From Natronococcus occultus SP4 (GTDB lineage: Archaea; Halobacteriota; Halobacteria; Halobacteriales; Natrialbaceae): 64,000 bases of DNA. Numbering within the stretch: position 1 is the first letter of the stretch; each line of letters begins with the position of its first letter. Below the pieces are notes generated by a model. The model saw nothing but the letters and a program-made list of their open reading frames with translations, made no database searches and had not been told where the DNA came from. This document shows positions 33,597 to 43,734 of the stretch, piece by piece. Where the stretch lies: the NCBI RefSeq assembly GCF_000328685.1, contig NC_019974.1:1231001-1295000 (forward strand), given 5' to 3'. The translations under genes and the position numbers were made by a program.

Positions 33597-36116
33597 TCAG
33601 CCGGCGAGTTCGTCCGCATCTGGCGTTTCGGGCTCGACGCCCGCCAGCCGCATCGCGTTGCCAGTCACACCGAGGCTCATCCCCATGTCGCCGATGACGA
33701 CCGCGTGAATGACGGTCACGATCCCGAACGGCGCGCCCGCGGCGAGGACGGCCTTGACCGCCAGGCTCGACCAGACGTTCTGGCGGATGACGCCGTTTGC
33801 CTTCCCCGAGAGCTCGTAGAGGTAGGGGAGGCGAGTGAGATCGTCGCCCATCAACGCGACGTCGGCGGTTTCGAGGGCGGTGTCGGTCCCCGCGGCGCCC
33901 ATCGCGATCCCGACCTCGGCGGTCGCGAGCGCTGGCGCGTCGTTGATCCCGTCGCCGACCATGGCGACGCGGTTTTCGCCGTGTTCACTCTCGAGGTTGC
34001 GAATCAGCTCGAGCTTTTCGTCCGGTAACAGCTCCGCGTGGTACTCCTCGATCCCGACTTCGGCGGCGATCGCACGGGCAGTCCCCTCGTTGTCGCCGGT
34101 GAGCATTACGACGCGGACGCCCTGTTCCTGCAGTCGAGAGACAGTCCACTCGGCCTCCGGACGGACGCGATCCGCGACGGCGACGACGCCGATCGGGCCG
34201 TCCTCGGTGCCGACGATTACGACGGTCTTGCCCTCGGCCTGGAGCTCGGGAACGACCTCGTTGAGGACGTCCAGGCAGGCCTCGCGGTCACACTGCGGTT
34301 CGGGCTCGTACCCCATCGATTCGAGACTCAGTCCGCCGTCGGTCGTCGCGTGGGTGTGCTCGAGGTCGGCCAGCCTCTCGAAGAGGTCGGGTTTGCCGAC
34401 GTAGTGGGTGGTGCCGTCGACGTCGGCGCGGACGCCCTTCCCGGTGAGCGCCTCGAACGCGGAGACGTCGTGGTCGTCGGGCTCGACCCCGCTCTCCTCG
34501 GCGTAGCCGACGATCGCCTGCCCGATCGGGTGCTCGCTGCGGCGCTCTGTGGCGCCGGCTCGACGGAGGATCTCGTCCTCGCTGGCGCCCTCGAGCGGGA
34601 TCACGTCGGTCACCGAGAGCTCGCCCGTCGTCAGGGTCCCGGTCTTGTCGACCGCGAGGACGTCGCTCTCGCCGACGGCCTCGAGGTGGCGCCCGCCCTT
34701 GATCAACACGCCGTTTTTCGCGGCGCTGGTGATCCCGGAGACGACGCTCACCGGCGTCGAGATCACCAGCGCGCAGGGACAGGAGATCACGAGCAGCGTC
34801 AGGCCGACGAGAAACCAGTAGCTCCAGGACGCCCCGAACGCAAGCGGCGGGAGGATCGCAGCCGCGGCCGCGAGGACGACGACGATCGGCGTGTAGACGC
34901 TCGCGAAGCGGTCGATAAACTGCTCGCGCTCGGTCTGCTCGCGCTCGGCGTCCTCGACCATACGGACGATTCGGGCGATCGTCGACTCGTCGGCCTCGCT
35001 CTCGACGTCGACCTCGAGGTACCCTGACTCGAGGATCGTCCCAGCGTAGACCTCCTCGCCCGGTTCCTTGTCCTCGGGAACGCTCTCCCCGGTAATCGGC
35101 GACTGGTCGACCGCGCTGGAACCCTCGCGGACGGTGCCGTCGGCCGGGATCTTCTCGCCCGGACGGACGACGACGCGGTCGCCGATCGCGAGCTCGTCGG
35201 CCGGAACCGTCTCCTCGGAGCCGTCCTCGCGGCGTACCGTGGCGGTATCCGGCGAGAGGTCCATCAGCTCCCGCAGGGAGTCCCGGGCGCGGTCCATCGA
35301 GAACCGCTCGAGTAGCGCCGCGACCGAGAACAGCACCGCCAGGATCGCCCCCTCGAAAGGGTGGTGGGCCGCCACGCTGGCGACGATCCCGACGCTCATC
35401 AGGAACTCGATGTCGAGGCTCCGGTTTCGCGCCGAGTAGTAGCCGTTCCGCAGGATGGGCGTCCCGGCGACGACGACGGCCGCAATAAAGAGGAGATGCG
35501 AGCCTGCGTAGGTCCTGCCTGCGATCGTTCCGAGAGCGGGATCGAGTGCGGGAAGAGCGAACTCGAGGCCCATCCCGACCGCCACGAGGACGGCGCCGAT
35601 CCCCGTTCCGACGGCCCGGCGACTCCGCCAGACCGCCGCCGGGTCGGCGATCACATCGTCGCCGTCGCCGATCGGCGTCGCCTCGTACCCCGCGGACTCG
35701 ATCGCCTCGACGACGGTCCCGGTGTCGGCTCCCTCGCCCGTCGCGACGGTCACCCGACCGGTCGCGGGACGGGTCTCGACCTCGCCGACGTCCTCGAGGT
35801 CGGCCAGCGCGTTCTCGACTTTCGTCGCACAGGAGGGACAGTCCATCTCCGGGACGGAAAGCGTGAGCTCCGCGGCGGCGTCCTCGACCGCGTAGCCGGC
35901 CGCGCGGACGCGCTCGCGGATCGACGCCTCGTCGGTCCGGGTGGGGTCGTACTCGACGACGAGGCGGCCGCTGGTTACGCGGGGATCGATCCCGTCGATC
36001 CCCGCGAGGCGTCCGACGCTGTTTCGCACCTTGGTCGCACAGGAAGGACAGTCCATCTCGGGAACCTGCAACTCGAGGGTGCGACTCGAGTCGGACGGGG
36101 CGACTGACTCGGTCAT
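33597..36116 (-). CDS. P1B-type Zn/Cd/Pb-exporting ATPase
   Basis: This 839-residue pump has two N-terminal heavy-metal domains (MDCPSCATKV at residues ~18 and ~93), TGES actuator loop, the TM6 CPC motif (SCPCAL), phosphorylation site DKTGTLTTG, the SEHPIG motif and GDGINDAPAL. The last helix carries VIGDMGMSL, whose Asp fits the P1B-2 group (ZntA/CadA) rather than the copper pumps. It exports divalent metal across the cytoplasmic membrane. I start at ATG 36,116. A Bat-type regulator gene lies directly upstream on the same strand (57 bp), probably its metal-responsive control. Confidence 0.93.
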   Translation of the reverse strand: MTESVAPSDSSRTLELQVPEMDCPSCATKVRNSVGRLAGIDGIDPRVTSGRLVVEYDPTRTDEASIRERVRAAGYAVEDAAAELTLSVPEMDCPSCATKVENALADLEDVGEVETRPATGRVTVATGEGADTGTVVEAIESAGYEATPIGDGDDVIADPAAVWRSRRAVGTGIGAVLVAVGMGLEFALPALDPALGTIAGRTYAGSHLLFIAAVVVAGTPILRNGYYSARNRSLDIEFLMSVGIVASVAAHHPFEGAILAVLFSVAALLERFSMDRARDSLRELMDLSPDTATVRREDGSEETVPADELAIGDRVVVRPGEKIPADGTVREGSSAVDQSPITGESVPEDKEPGEEVYAGTILESGYLEVDVESEADESTIARIVRMVEDAEREQTEREQFIDRFASVYTPIVVVLAAAAAILPPLAFGASWSYWFLVGLTLLVISCPCALVISTPVSVVSGITSAAKNGVLIKGGRHLEAVGESDVLAVDKTGTLTTGELSVTDVIPLEGASEDEILRRAGATERRSEHPIGQAIVGYAEESGVEPDDHDVSAFEALTGKGVRADVDGTTHYVGKPDLFERLADLEHTHATTDGGLSLESMGYEPEPQCDREACLDVLNEVVPELQAEGKTVVIVGTEDGPIGVVAVADRVRPEAEWTVSRLQEQGVRVVMLTGDNEGTARAIAAEVGIEEYHAELLPDEKLELIRNLESEHGENRVAMVGDGINDAPALATAEVGIAMGAAGTDTALETADVALMGDDLTRLPYLYELSGKANGVIRQNVWSSLAVKAVLAAGAPFGIVTVIHAVVIGDMGMSLGVTGNAMRLAGVEPETPDADELAG

Positions 36117-36172
36117 CACTCGTACGTAGTCGGTCGGCCGGGATACGGGTTATTTGGCGTGCGCCAACTTCC

Positions 36173-36934
36173 TCAGAGCGCCCCCTCCGAACCGGACGCC
36201 GCCAGCGCCTCGAGGGACTCCTCTCGGCCGACGAACGCGCTCGCGAGGGCGGCTTCGGCGCGACGAAGACGGTAGGAGAGCGTCGAGCGCGGCACGTCGA
36301 GCTTCTCGGCGAGCTCCGAGAGCTCGACCCGGCGAGGCGTCTCGTAGTAGCCGTGCTCGACGGCCGCCCGAAGCGCATTGCGCTGCTCGGTCGGTAGCGC
36401 GTCGTCGGCGTCGTCGTCGCGGCGGTCCGGATCGAGCTCCGTCAGCCGCAGCATCTCCATCCCCGTACACTCGCCGACCTCCTCGCCCAGGGCGTCGAAG
36501 AAGTCGTGGATCGGCGCGTCGCTCGCGAGGACGATCCGCCAGCGGTACCGTCGTCCCTCGCGGTAGGTCTCGAACAGGAGCCCGTCGCCGAGGTGTTCGA
36601 GCGCGACGTGGGGAACCGACGTGCAGGCGTCGGTGCGATCCCAGTAGGTGTAGACGACGAGCTCGTCGCTCGAGCGATCGAGGATCTGTGTCTCACAGTC
36701 GGCGCCACAGTCGTCCTTGACCAGACAGTCCGCGAAATACTCCGCGTTCGCGTAGGCGTCCTCGAGCGCTTCCAGCGCCGCCGGGGGTCCTTCGGCGTGG
36801 TCGACCCGCCAGAGGCTGTCCTCGGTGGCGTGGTACGACAGCGACCTGATCGACGCCTCCGGATAGTCGCCGAGGACGTCCGCAACCGGATTCGTCCCCG
36901 GTTCGTACTCGAGGGCGAAGACGAACTCTCTCAT
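36173..36934 (-). CDS. Bat-type HTH regulator with Cys-rich sensor, next to the metal pump
   Basis: This 253-residue protein starts at ATG 36,934 (MREFVFALEYEPG); the longer frame upstream is not coding. The C-terminal HTH-10 domain is clear (ALRAAVEHGYYETPRRVEL, LAEKLDVPRSTLSYRLRRAEAAL). The N-terminal domain has a Cys cluster (CLVKDDCGADCETQ), suited to binding metal, plus further Cys residues (TDACTS, GECTG). I infer metal sensing and regulation of the downstream P1B-ATPase from this and from adjacency. Confidence 0.88.
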   Translation of the reverse strand: MREFVFALEYEPGTNPVADVLGDYPEASIRSLSYHATEDSLWRVDHAEGPPAALEALEDAYANAEYFADCLVKDDCGADCETQILDRSSDELVVYTYWDRTDACTSVPHVALEHLGDGLLFETYREGRRYRWRIVLASDAPIHDFFDALGEEVGECTGMEMLRLTELDPDRRDDDADDALPTEQRNALRAAVEHGYYETPRRVELSELAEKLDVPRSTLSYRLRRAEAALASAFVGREESLEALAASGSEGAL

Positions 36935-37134
36935 GGGCGTCCTAGGGGGTCGGGCGAAAAAGGGTTCCCGGTCGTTCGCGTCGGAGGCCGAAACCGCGAA
37001 CGGCCGGAACGATCGACGGTCCGAGCGACCGACGGCCGTGACCGACGAACGAGGAGACCGATTCGGATCAAGATGACGGTGACACCGACTCCGACAGCTG
37101 AGACTTCCCCCGCCGCCCGTCCGCAACCGCCGAC

Positions 37135-38460
37135 TCAGTCCGGCGAGGACGCCGCGAAGTTTCCGTCCTCGTCGAACTCGACCGGGGACGGCTCGCTCAC
37201 GACACGAAGGTCCTCGCGTTCGCGTGCGGCCTCGATCAGTGGTGCCGAGGCGTAACACCGCTTCAGGCGCATCGTGTCGGTCACTCTGAGGACGCGGGCG
37301 TCCTCGCCCGGAACGGGACCGATCGTCCCGAGGCTCGCGACCAGTCCCGCTCGGTCGGTCTCGACCACGGGCGGGAGCCGCACTCCCCGGACGGTGCTTG
37401 CGGTGATCGCGTTGATAAGTGACTTCGACCAGTCAAGCCCCGCCAGCACGTCGCGGTGGGCGAAATCGGCCTGCCCCATCCCCATCGCGTTCCCCTTGGT
37501 CTTCTCGGTGAACCCGCGCGCGAAGACGCGCTTGATCTCGGCCGTCTCGGGTTCGGGCTCGTTGATCGTGAAGTGGCGCCGCCCCGTCACGTTGGTGTCC
37601 ATCCCCTGCCCGCTGACGTCTTTCCCCAGCTGGTCGACGACGAGGACATCCAGCTCCTCGAAGGGGAGCTTCGGCATGAGCTCCCAGGCCAGCTCGAGCA
37701 GCTCCGATTCGCGTTCGAGAAAGCCCGACGGCGGGACACCCTCGATGTGAGTCGTCTCGTCGTGCTGGTCCTCGACGATCGCGACGCCGCCGGCGACCGG
37801 GAGCGCCGCGAGGAGCTGGCCGGTGATCTCGGGGAGCATGTTCCGCAGGCTCCAGTCGACGGCCCAGTCGTGGGCCATCTTCGCGCCGCGCTGTTTCCCC
37901 ATCCCGATGACGAGCATCTTCGAGAGTCCGCTCTCGACGTCCCCGCCGAAGTCGGTGTGAGGTTTGATTCGGTTGACCGGGACGATGGCGTCGGCCTCGA
38001 CGGCGTGGGCGTCGGCGTACACCGGAACCTCCCGCTCGGGCGTCTCGCCGACCGTGACGACCTCCATCGTCGCCCGGATCTCACACCCGACCGTCTCCTC
38101 GGTGACCCCCAGCGTCGCGAGCTTCTCGCGCTGGCCCTCGGCGGTCGCCCCGCCGTGGCTCCCCATCGCCGGAAAGACGAACGGCTCGTACCCTCGCTCC
38201 CGTAACCCGTCGACGACCCCGCCGACGATCTCGGGAAGGTTGTCGATACCGCGGCTCCCGGCGCCGACGGCGACCTCCCCGCCCGTGGGGACGTCCTCGA
38301 GCTCGAGGTCTCCGACCGCCGCGGCCGCCTCGTCGGCGACGGATTCGGGCGCGATCGGATCGGTCTCCCAGCGCTGCTCGAGGACGCCCATTTCCGGGAG
38401 CGCGACGTCCCCGCATGCGGTTCGGACGGTCGACTCCGCTACCGTGAGATCATCGATCAT
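37135..38460 (-). CDS. LarA-like (DUF2088) protein
   Basis: The protein has 441 residues from ATG 38,460. It shows the lactate-racemase-family N-terminal pattern (AVGAGSRGIDNLPEI, FVFPAMGSHGGATAEGQREKL) and the NRIKPHTDF loop of LarA-like proteins. LarA proper uses a nickel-pincer cofactor made by LarB, LarC and LarE, none of which are seen here. The substrate is unknown. The start at 38,460 is preferred over a TTG nine bases upstream. Confidence 0.8.
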   Translation of the reverse strand: MIDDLTVAESTVRTACGDVALPEMGVLEQRWETDPIAPESVADEAAAAVGDLELEDVPTGGEVAVGAGSRGIDNLPEIVGGVVDGLRERGYEPFVFPAMGSHGGATAEGQREKLATLGVTEETVGCEIRATMEVVTVGETPEREVPVYADAHAVEADAIVPVNRIKPHTDFGGDVESGLSKMLVIGMGKQRGAKMAHDWAVDWSLRNMLPEITGQLLAALPVAGGVAIVEDQHDETTHIEGVPPSGFLERESELLELAWELMPKLPFEELDVLVVDQLGKDVSGQGMDTNVTGRRHFTINEPEPETAEIKRVFARGFTEKTKGNAMGMGQADFAHRDVLAGLDWSKSLINAITASTVRGVRLPPVVETDRAGLVASLGTIGPVPGEDARVLRVTDTMRLKRCYASAPLIEAAREREDLRVVSEPSPVEFDEDGNFAASSPD

Positions 38461-38547
38461 GCACGACAAGTGCAGGGAGAGGGAGAAAAGCGTACCGAGG
38501 GTTCGGGTCGGCTGACGGTCGGCGGGTAGACGGTGTTCTCGGAGCGG

Positions 38548-39699
38548 TTAGAAGCCCTTGCCGAGCATCTCGCGGGCGATGACGTTCTTCTGGATCTCGC
38601 TGGTTCCCTCGTAGATCTGGGTGATCTTGGCGTCGCGGTAGAACCGCTCGACGGGGAAGTCGTTGACGTAGCCGGCACCGCCGTGGATCTGGACGGCCTC
38701 GTCGGCGACGTCGACGGCGACCCTGGAGGCGTACTCCTTGGCCATCGAGGCGAGCTTGGTGATGTCCTCGCCTTGGTCGACCTTCCAGGCGGCCTTGTAG
38801 GTCAGATTGCGTGCGGCCTCGGTGTCGGTCGCCATCTCGGCGAGCTTATGCTGGATCGCCTGGAACTCCGAGATCGACTTGCCGAACTGCTCGCGGTCCT
38901 GGGCGTAGTCGAGGGCCGCGCGGGTCGCACCCTTCGCGATGCCGACGCCCTGGGCGGCCACGGCCGTTCGAGTCTCATCGAAAAACTGCATCTGTTGCAT
39001 GAACGCGGCGTCTTTCGTTCCGACGAGGTTCTCCTCGGGGACCCGAACGTCGTCGAAGATGAGCTCGGCGGTATCGGAGGCTCGAATGCCGAGCTTGCCG
39101 GTGATCTTGTCGGCCTCGAACCCGTCACGGTCGGACTCGACGATGATCTGGCTGAAGCCGTTGTACCGACCCTCGGCGTCGGGGTTGGTCTCACAGAGCA
39201 CCACGAAGAAGTCGCCGATGGTGCCGTTGGTGATCCACATCTTGTTGCCGTTGATAACCCACTCGTCGCCGTCCTTCTCGGCCTGTGTCGAAACCGAGGA
39301 GACGTCGGATCCGGTGTCGGGCTCGGAGATCGCCGCGCCCGAGATCTTCTCGCCCATCGCGACGGGTTCGAGGAACCGTTCTTTCTGGTCTTCGGTTCCG
39401 AAGTTCATGATCGCCTCGCAGCCAAAGGAAGTCGAGACGATCGAGAGTGCGATGCCGGGATCATAGGAGAACAGCTCCTCGGTGATGATCGCGGTGTCGA
39501 GGATCGAGTAGCCGGCGCCACCGTACTCCATCGGGATGTAGGGACCGGTCAGCCCCATCTCGGCGGCCTTGTCGATGATCTCGTGGGGATACTTCTCTTC
39601 CTCGTCGTACTCGCCAGCGACGGGAACGATCTCGTTTTCCGCGAACCGAGTGACCTCGTCGCGGATCTGTTGTTGCTCTTCGGAGAGGCCGAATTCCAT
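38548..39699 (-). CDS. Acyl-CoA dehydrogenase
   Basis: This 383-residue flavoprotein has the family pattern: [40 protein letters not shown] and the C-terminal YEGTSEIQ with the catalytic glutamate. It catalyses the first oxidation of beta-oxidation, passing electrons to ETF. It is divergent from the hydratase/dehydrogenase fusion at 39,815 (115-bp shared spacer), and a second paralog lies at 42,518, so this is a fatty-acid degradation group. Confidence 0.95.
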   Translation of the reverse strand: MEFGLSEEQQQIRDEVTRFAENEIVPVAGEYDEEEKYPHEIIDKAAEMGLTGPYIPMEYGGAGYSILDTAIITEELFSYDPGIALSIVSTSFGCEAIMNFGTEDQKERFLEPVAMGEKISGAAISEPDTGSDVSSVSTQAEKDGDEWVINGNKMWITNGTIGDFFVVLCETNPDAEGRYNGFSQIIVESDRDGFEADKITGKLGIRASDTAELIFDDVRVPEENLVGTKDAAFMQQMQFFDETRTAVAAQGVGIAKGATRAALDYAQDREQFGKSISEFQAIQHKLAEMATDTEAARNLTYKAAWKVDQGEDITKLASMAKEYASRVAVDVADEAVQIHGGAGYVNDFPVERFYRDAKITQIYEGTSEIQKNVIAREMLGKGF

Positions 39700-39814
39700 G
39701 GACGATAGTTATCTACGGTCCGGTAAAGATGTTTGTAACCGGAAATAAACAGAATTGTAGTTTCATTTACTAGAGAGGGAAACGTTCAAACGGGTCCACA
39801 TTGCATACGATACT

Positions 39815-41791
39815 ATGGAGATCGACGATATCAACACCGTTGCAGTTCTTGGAGCAGGTAACATGGGTCACGGTATCGCGGAGGTCGCCGCAATGGCCGG
39901 CTACGACGTAAACCTGCGGGACATCAACGAGGAGTTCGTCCAGGACGGGTACGAACAGATCGAGTGGTCGCTGAACAAACTCGCCGAGAACGACCAGCTC
40001 TCCCAGGAGGCAGCCGACGACGCGCTCGATCGGATCACGCCGCTGGTCGACATGGAGGAAGCCTGCGGGAGCGCCGACGTCGTCATCGAGGCGGTCCCCG
40101 AGAAGATGGAGATCAAGAAGGACGTCTACTCCGAGCTCGAGGACGTCGCCCCCGACAACGCGATCTTCGCGACCAACACCTCGAGCCTCTCGATCACCGA
40201 CCTCGCCGACGTCACCGAGCGACCGGGCCAGTTCTGTGGCATGCACTTTTTCAACCCGCCGGTGCGGATGCCGTTGGTCGAGGTCATCTCGGGCGCCGAG
40301 ACCGACGAGGAGACCCTCGACGGTATCGAGGCCCTGGCCGAGGACTTCGACAAGTCGCCGGTTCGGGTCCACAAGGACTCGCCCGGGTTCATCGTCAACC
40401 GCATCCTCGTCCCCCTGATGAACGAGGCTTGCTGGCTCGTCGAGACCGACGAGGCGACCATCGCCGAGGTCGACTCGACGACGAAATACGAGATGGGGCT
40501 GCCGATGGGCAGTTTCGAGCTCGGCGACCAGGTCGGCAACGACGTCAGCTACCACGTGCTGGAGTACATGCACGAGGTGCTGGGCGACGCCTACGAGCCG
40601 TGTCCGCTGCTCGAGCGCAAGGTCAAAAACGAGGAGCTCGGCAAGAAGACGGGCAAGGGGTTCTACGACTACGAGGACGGTGACGGCGCCGACATCCCGA
40701 CCGACGAGGCCTCCGAGCTCGTCGAGAAGCGACTCGTCGCCACGATGGCAAACGAGGCCGCCAAGCTGATCGGCGGCGACGTCGCCCCGCCGGAATCGAT
40801 CGACGAGGCGACGAAACTCGGTGCCGGCTTCCCCGACGGTCCCGTCAAGCTGGCCGACGAGTTCGGTCTCGAGAACGCACTCGAGGCCCTCGAGGACGCC
40901 TACGAGGCGACGGGCCACGAACGCTACGAGCCCGCCGACTACCTCGCGGAGCGTGCGAGCGAGGGCGGGTTCTACGAGAGTGGCGAGGACGGCGACGGCG
41001 ACCTCGAGTTCGACGCGATCCGGATCGAGTACCCCGGCGAGATGGTCGGCCACATCGTCCTCGACCGCCCCCACCGCATGAACACCATCAGCGAGGGACT
41101 GCTCGACGAGCTCGAGGACGCGATCGAGCTACTCGAGGACGACGACGAGGTGCGCTCGATCCTCCTCACCGGCGAGGGCGACCGCGCGTTCTCCGCGGGA
41201 GCGGACGTCCAGAGCATGGCCGCGGGCGGGGCGGATCCGGTCGCGACGACCGAGCTCTCGAAGCGCGGCCAGGACATCTTCGGCGCGCTCGAATCCTGCG
41301 AGATGCCCGTCGTCGCCGGCATCGACGGCTACTGTCTCGGCGGCGGGATGGAGCTGTCGATGTGTGCCGACCTCCGGGTCGCCAGCGACCGTTCGGAGTT
41401 CGGCCAGCCCGAACTCGACCTCGGCCTCATCCCCGGCTGGGGCGGCACGCAACGGCTCTCCGCGATCGTCGGGGAAGGCCGCGCGAAGGAGATCATCCTC
41501 ACCGCCGACCGCTTTGAGGCCGAGACGATGGAAACGTACGGGTTCGTCAACGAGGTCGTCGACGGCGAAGAGCTCGAGGAACGCGCACTCGAGCTAGCGA
41601 CCGAGCTCGCCGGCGGGCCGCCGATCGCCCACCGCTACGCCAAGCGCGCGATGCTCGCCGGCCGCGACGACACCGACGCGGGTCTGGCCTATGAGTCCTC
41701 GGCGTTCGGGCAGCTGATGGCGACCGACGACCTGATGGAGGGGATCACGGCGTTTATGGGCGACGGCGAGCCGGAGTTCGAAGGGAAGTAG
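39815..41791 (+). CDS. 3-hydroxyacyl-CoA dehydrogenase / enoyl-CoA hydratase fusion
   Basis: This 658-residue fusion has the dehydrogenase first: Rossmann motif VLGAGNMGHGIAEVA at the N-terminus, HFFNPPVRMPLVEVI, then a duplicated C-terminal dehydrogenase domain. The crotonase domain follows from about residue 400 (IVLDRPHRMNTIS, FSAGADVQSM, GYCLGGGMELSMCADLRVAS, GLIPGWGGTQRL). Order is opposite to bacterial FadB and typical of archaea. It does two successive steps of beta-oxidation. Confidence 0.95.
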   Translation: MEIDDINTVAVLGAGNMGHGIAEVAAMAGYDVNLRDINEEFVQDGYEQIEWSLNKLAENDQLSQEAADDALDRITPLVDMEEACGSADVVIEAVPEKMEIKKDVYSELEDVAPDNAIFATNTSSLSITDLADVTERPGQFCGMHFFNPPVRMPLVEVISGAETDEETLDGIEALAEDFDKSPVRVHKDSPGFIVNRILVPLMNEACWLVETDEATIAEVDSTTKYEMGLPMGSFELGDQVGNDVSYHVLEYMHEVLGDAYEPCPLLERKVKNEELGKKTGKGFYDYEDGDGADIPTDEASELVEKRLVATMANEAAKLIGGDVAPPESIDEATKLGAGFPDGPVKLADEFGLENALEALEDAYEATGHERYEPADYLAERASEGGFYESGEDGDGDLEFDAIRIEYPGEMVGHIVLDRPHRMNTISEGLLDELEDAIELLEDDDEVRSILLTGEGDRAFSAGADVQSMAAGGADPVATTELSKRGQDIFGALESCEMPVVAGIDGYCLGGGMELSMCADLRVASDRSEFGQPELDLGLIPGWGGTQRLSAIVGEGRAKEIILTADRFEAETMETYGFVNEVVDGEELEERALELATELAGGPPIAHRYAKRAMLAGRDDTDAGLAYESSAFGQLMATDDLMEGITAFMGDGEPEFEGK

Positions 41792-41911
41792 CGTCGCTGG
41801 CTCCCTTCTCGCCGGGCGACGCCTCCGCGTGACCGGTCGCGAGATTTATCACAGCGAGGAACAATCTACAATCCGTGGCTGTAATCGATGATGGGAACAA
41901 AGGGCGATTCT

Positions 41912-42472
41912 ATGCGTAACGAGGGACGCGTGCTCGTCGTCGACGACGAGTCTCAGCTCGCGGATCTCTTTGCGACCTGGCTCGCGCCCGACTGGGAGAC
42001 CGAGACGGCCTACGACGGGTCCACCGCACTCGAGAAGCTCGATGACTCCGTCGACGTCGTCATCCTCGATCGCCGGATGCCGGGCCAGTCCGGCGACGAC
42101 GTCCTCGAGCGGATCCGCGAGGAGGCGTACGACTGCCGCGTCGTCATGGTCACGGCGGTCGACCCGGATTTCGATATCATCGAGATGGCGTTCGACGACT
42201 ACCTCGTCAAACCCGTTTCGAAGAACGAACTCCGCGACGTGGTCGAATCGGTCGTGAACCGTTCGGCCTACCAGTCGGCGATTCGTGACTACTACGCGCT
42301 CGTCTCGAAGAAAGCGCTCCTGGAGTCGGAGAAGGACGACTCCGAACTCGCCGACAGCGAGGAGTACCGGCAACTCTGTGACCGAATTGACGAGCTAGAG
42401 GGCCGTCTCGACGAGACGGTCGAGGACCTCTCGACTCACGACGACTTCGTGAGCGTCTTCAAGGATCTTTGA
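41912..42472 (+). CDS. HalX-type response regulator
   Basis: The protein has 186 residues from ATG 41,912; ATG 41,888 or 41,891 in the same frame would add 8 or 7 residues. The receiver domain has the acidic pair (VVDDE), the phospho-acceptor Asp in VVILDRRMPGQSG, the conserved Thr/Ser (VTAVDP) and Lys (LVKPVSK). The C-terminal ~70 residues are the haloarchaeal HalX helical domain (SAIRDYYALVSKKALLESEK). No histidine kinase gene is adjacent. A TATA-like TTTATC near 41,850 supports transcription from here. Confidence 0.9.
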   Translation: MRNEGRVLVVDDESQLADLFATWLAPDWETETAYDGSTALEKLDDSVDVVILDRRMPGQSGDDVLERIREEAYDCRVVMVTAVDPDFDIIEMAFDDYLVKPVSKNELRDVVESVVNRSAYQSAIRDYYALVSKKALLESEKDDSELADSEEYRQLCDRIDELEGRLDETVEDLSTHDDFVSVFKDL

Positions 42473-42517
42473 GCGTTACCTACCGCTGCCTCGGCCGCCC
42501 CGTCCGAAACGGTCGTC

Positions 42518-43669
42518 TCAGGGAGCTTGCCCGTAGATCAGGTTTCGCTGGACCTCGTTTGCGCCCTCGTAGATGACCGGGACCCGGGCGTCACGGTAGA
42601 CCCGTGCGATCCGTCGCTCGTCGAGGATCGATCGCCCACCGTGAAACTGCATTCCCTGCTCCGAGACGTCGACGGCCGTCTCGGTTGCGGCGGTCTTCGC
42701 CAGCGCCGCCCAGTAGCCCGCGTGGTCGTTGTTCGCGACCTTCTCGCACGCGCGCCAGGTGAGCGCCCGCGCGCTCTCGAACCCGATGAGCATATCCGCG
42801 AGGCCGTGCTGGACCGCCTGGAACTCGTTGATCGTGCGCCCGAACTCCTCGCGGTCGTGGCTGAACTCCCAGGCTTCCTCGATGGCGGCGGCGGCGATCC
42901 CGAGCCCGTGTCCGGCGACCATCACACGACCGTGGTTGAAAAAGTCCGCGAGCATCATGAACCCGGTTCCCTCGTGACTGATCAGGTTCTCCTCCGGGAT
43001 CCGGCAGTCGTCGAAGGTAATGTGGGCCTGCTTGGAGGCTCGCATCGCCATCTTCTCGGGGATGTGCTCGGCCTCGTACCCCTCGGCGTCGGTCGGGACG
43101 ATGAACATCGAGTGGTTGCCGTATCGATTGTCCTCGTCGTCGCCCGTCCGAGCATAGAGGGTGATCCAGTCGGCTTCGACCCCGTTGCCGATCCAGTATT
43201 TCTCGCCGTTGATGACGTACTCGTCGCCGTCTTTCTCGGCGCGGGTCTGCATCCCCGCGAGGTCGCTTCCCGTCTCGGGCTCCGAGACGGCGAGCCCCGA
43301 AATCTGGTCGCCCTCCGCGACCGGGCGGACGTACTCCTCGCACTGCTCGTCGGAGCCGTACTCGTACGTGATCTCGCAGCCGAAACTCGCCAGCTGTAGC
43401 GTCAGCGCGATCCCCGCGTCGGCCCGGTAGAACTCCTCCGTGAGCGCGAGCAGCTGCGGGAGATCGAGCCCGCGTCCGCCCCACTCCTCCGGGATATCCT
43501 GGGCGACGAGACCGGCTTCCTGGCCCGCCTCGAGGATATCGTGCGGGTACTCGCCCGCCTGGAAGTACTCCTGGGCGTTGGGTTCGATGTGTTCACGAGC
43601 AAACTCGCGGGCTTCGGTCTTGAGGTCGTGTGCGTGCTCCGGGACGATACTGGGATCGAGAAGGTTCAC
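42518..43669 (-). CDS. Acyl-CoA dehydrogenase, second paralog
   Basis: The 383-residue protein has AQDIPEEWGGRGLDLPQ, SEPETGSDLAGMQTRAE, YVINGEKYWIGNG and the C-terminal YEGANEVQ catalytic glutamate. It is clearly diverged from the 38,548 copy, so chain-length or substrate preference probably differs. The gene is convergent with the HalX regulator. Confidence 0.95.
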   Translation of the reverse strand: MNLLDPSIVPEHAHDLKTEAREFAREHIEPNAQEYFQAGEYPHDILEAGQEAGLVAQDIPEEWGGRGLDLPQLLALTEEFYRADAGIALTLQLASFGCEITYEYGSDEQCEEYVRPVAEGDQISGLAVSEPETGSDLAGMQTRAEKDGDEYVINGEKYWIGNGVEADWITLYARTGDDEDNRYGNHSMFIVPTDAEGYEAEHIPEKMAMRASKQAHITFDDCRIPEENLISHEGTGFMMLADFFNHGRVMVAGHGLGIAAAAIEEAWEFSHDREEFGRTINEFQAVQHGLADMLIGFESARALTWRACEKVANNDHAGYWAALAKTAATETAVDVSEQGMQFHGGRSILDERRIARVYRDARVPVIYEGANEVQRNLIYGQAP

Positions 43670-43734
43670 GTTTCAGTTTTCGGAGGGAGTCACCAAATAA
43701 TCGACGGCCCACCGTCGGCCTCGACCCGACGTCC

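Noticed and set aside
34288-36378. A 696-residue open frame antisense or offset to the metal ATPase
   Set aside because: Arg-rich shadow frame caused by high GC; the ATPase frame has all motifs.
38533-39708. A 391-residue plus frame opposite the acyl-CoA dehydrogenase
   Set aside because: Mirror frame of the dehydrogenase gene; no independent motif or ribosome site.
39770-41074. A 434-residue minus frame across the fused beta-oxidation gene
   Set aside because: Val/Asp/Leu-rich shadow of a high-GC gene; no domain and overlaps the proven frame completely.
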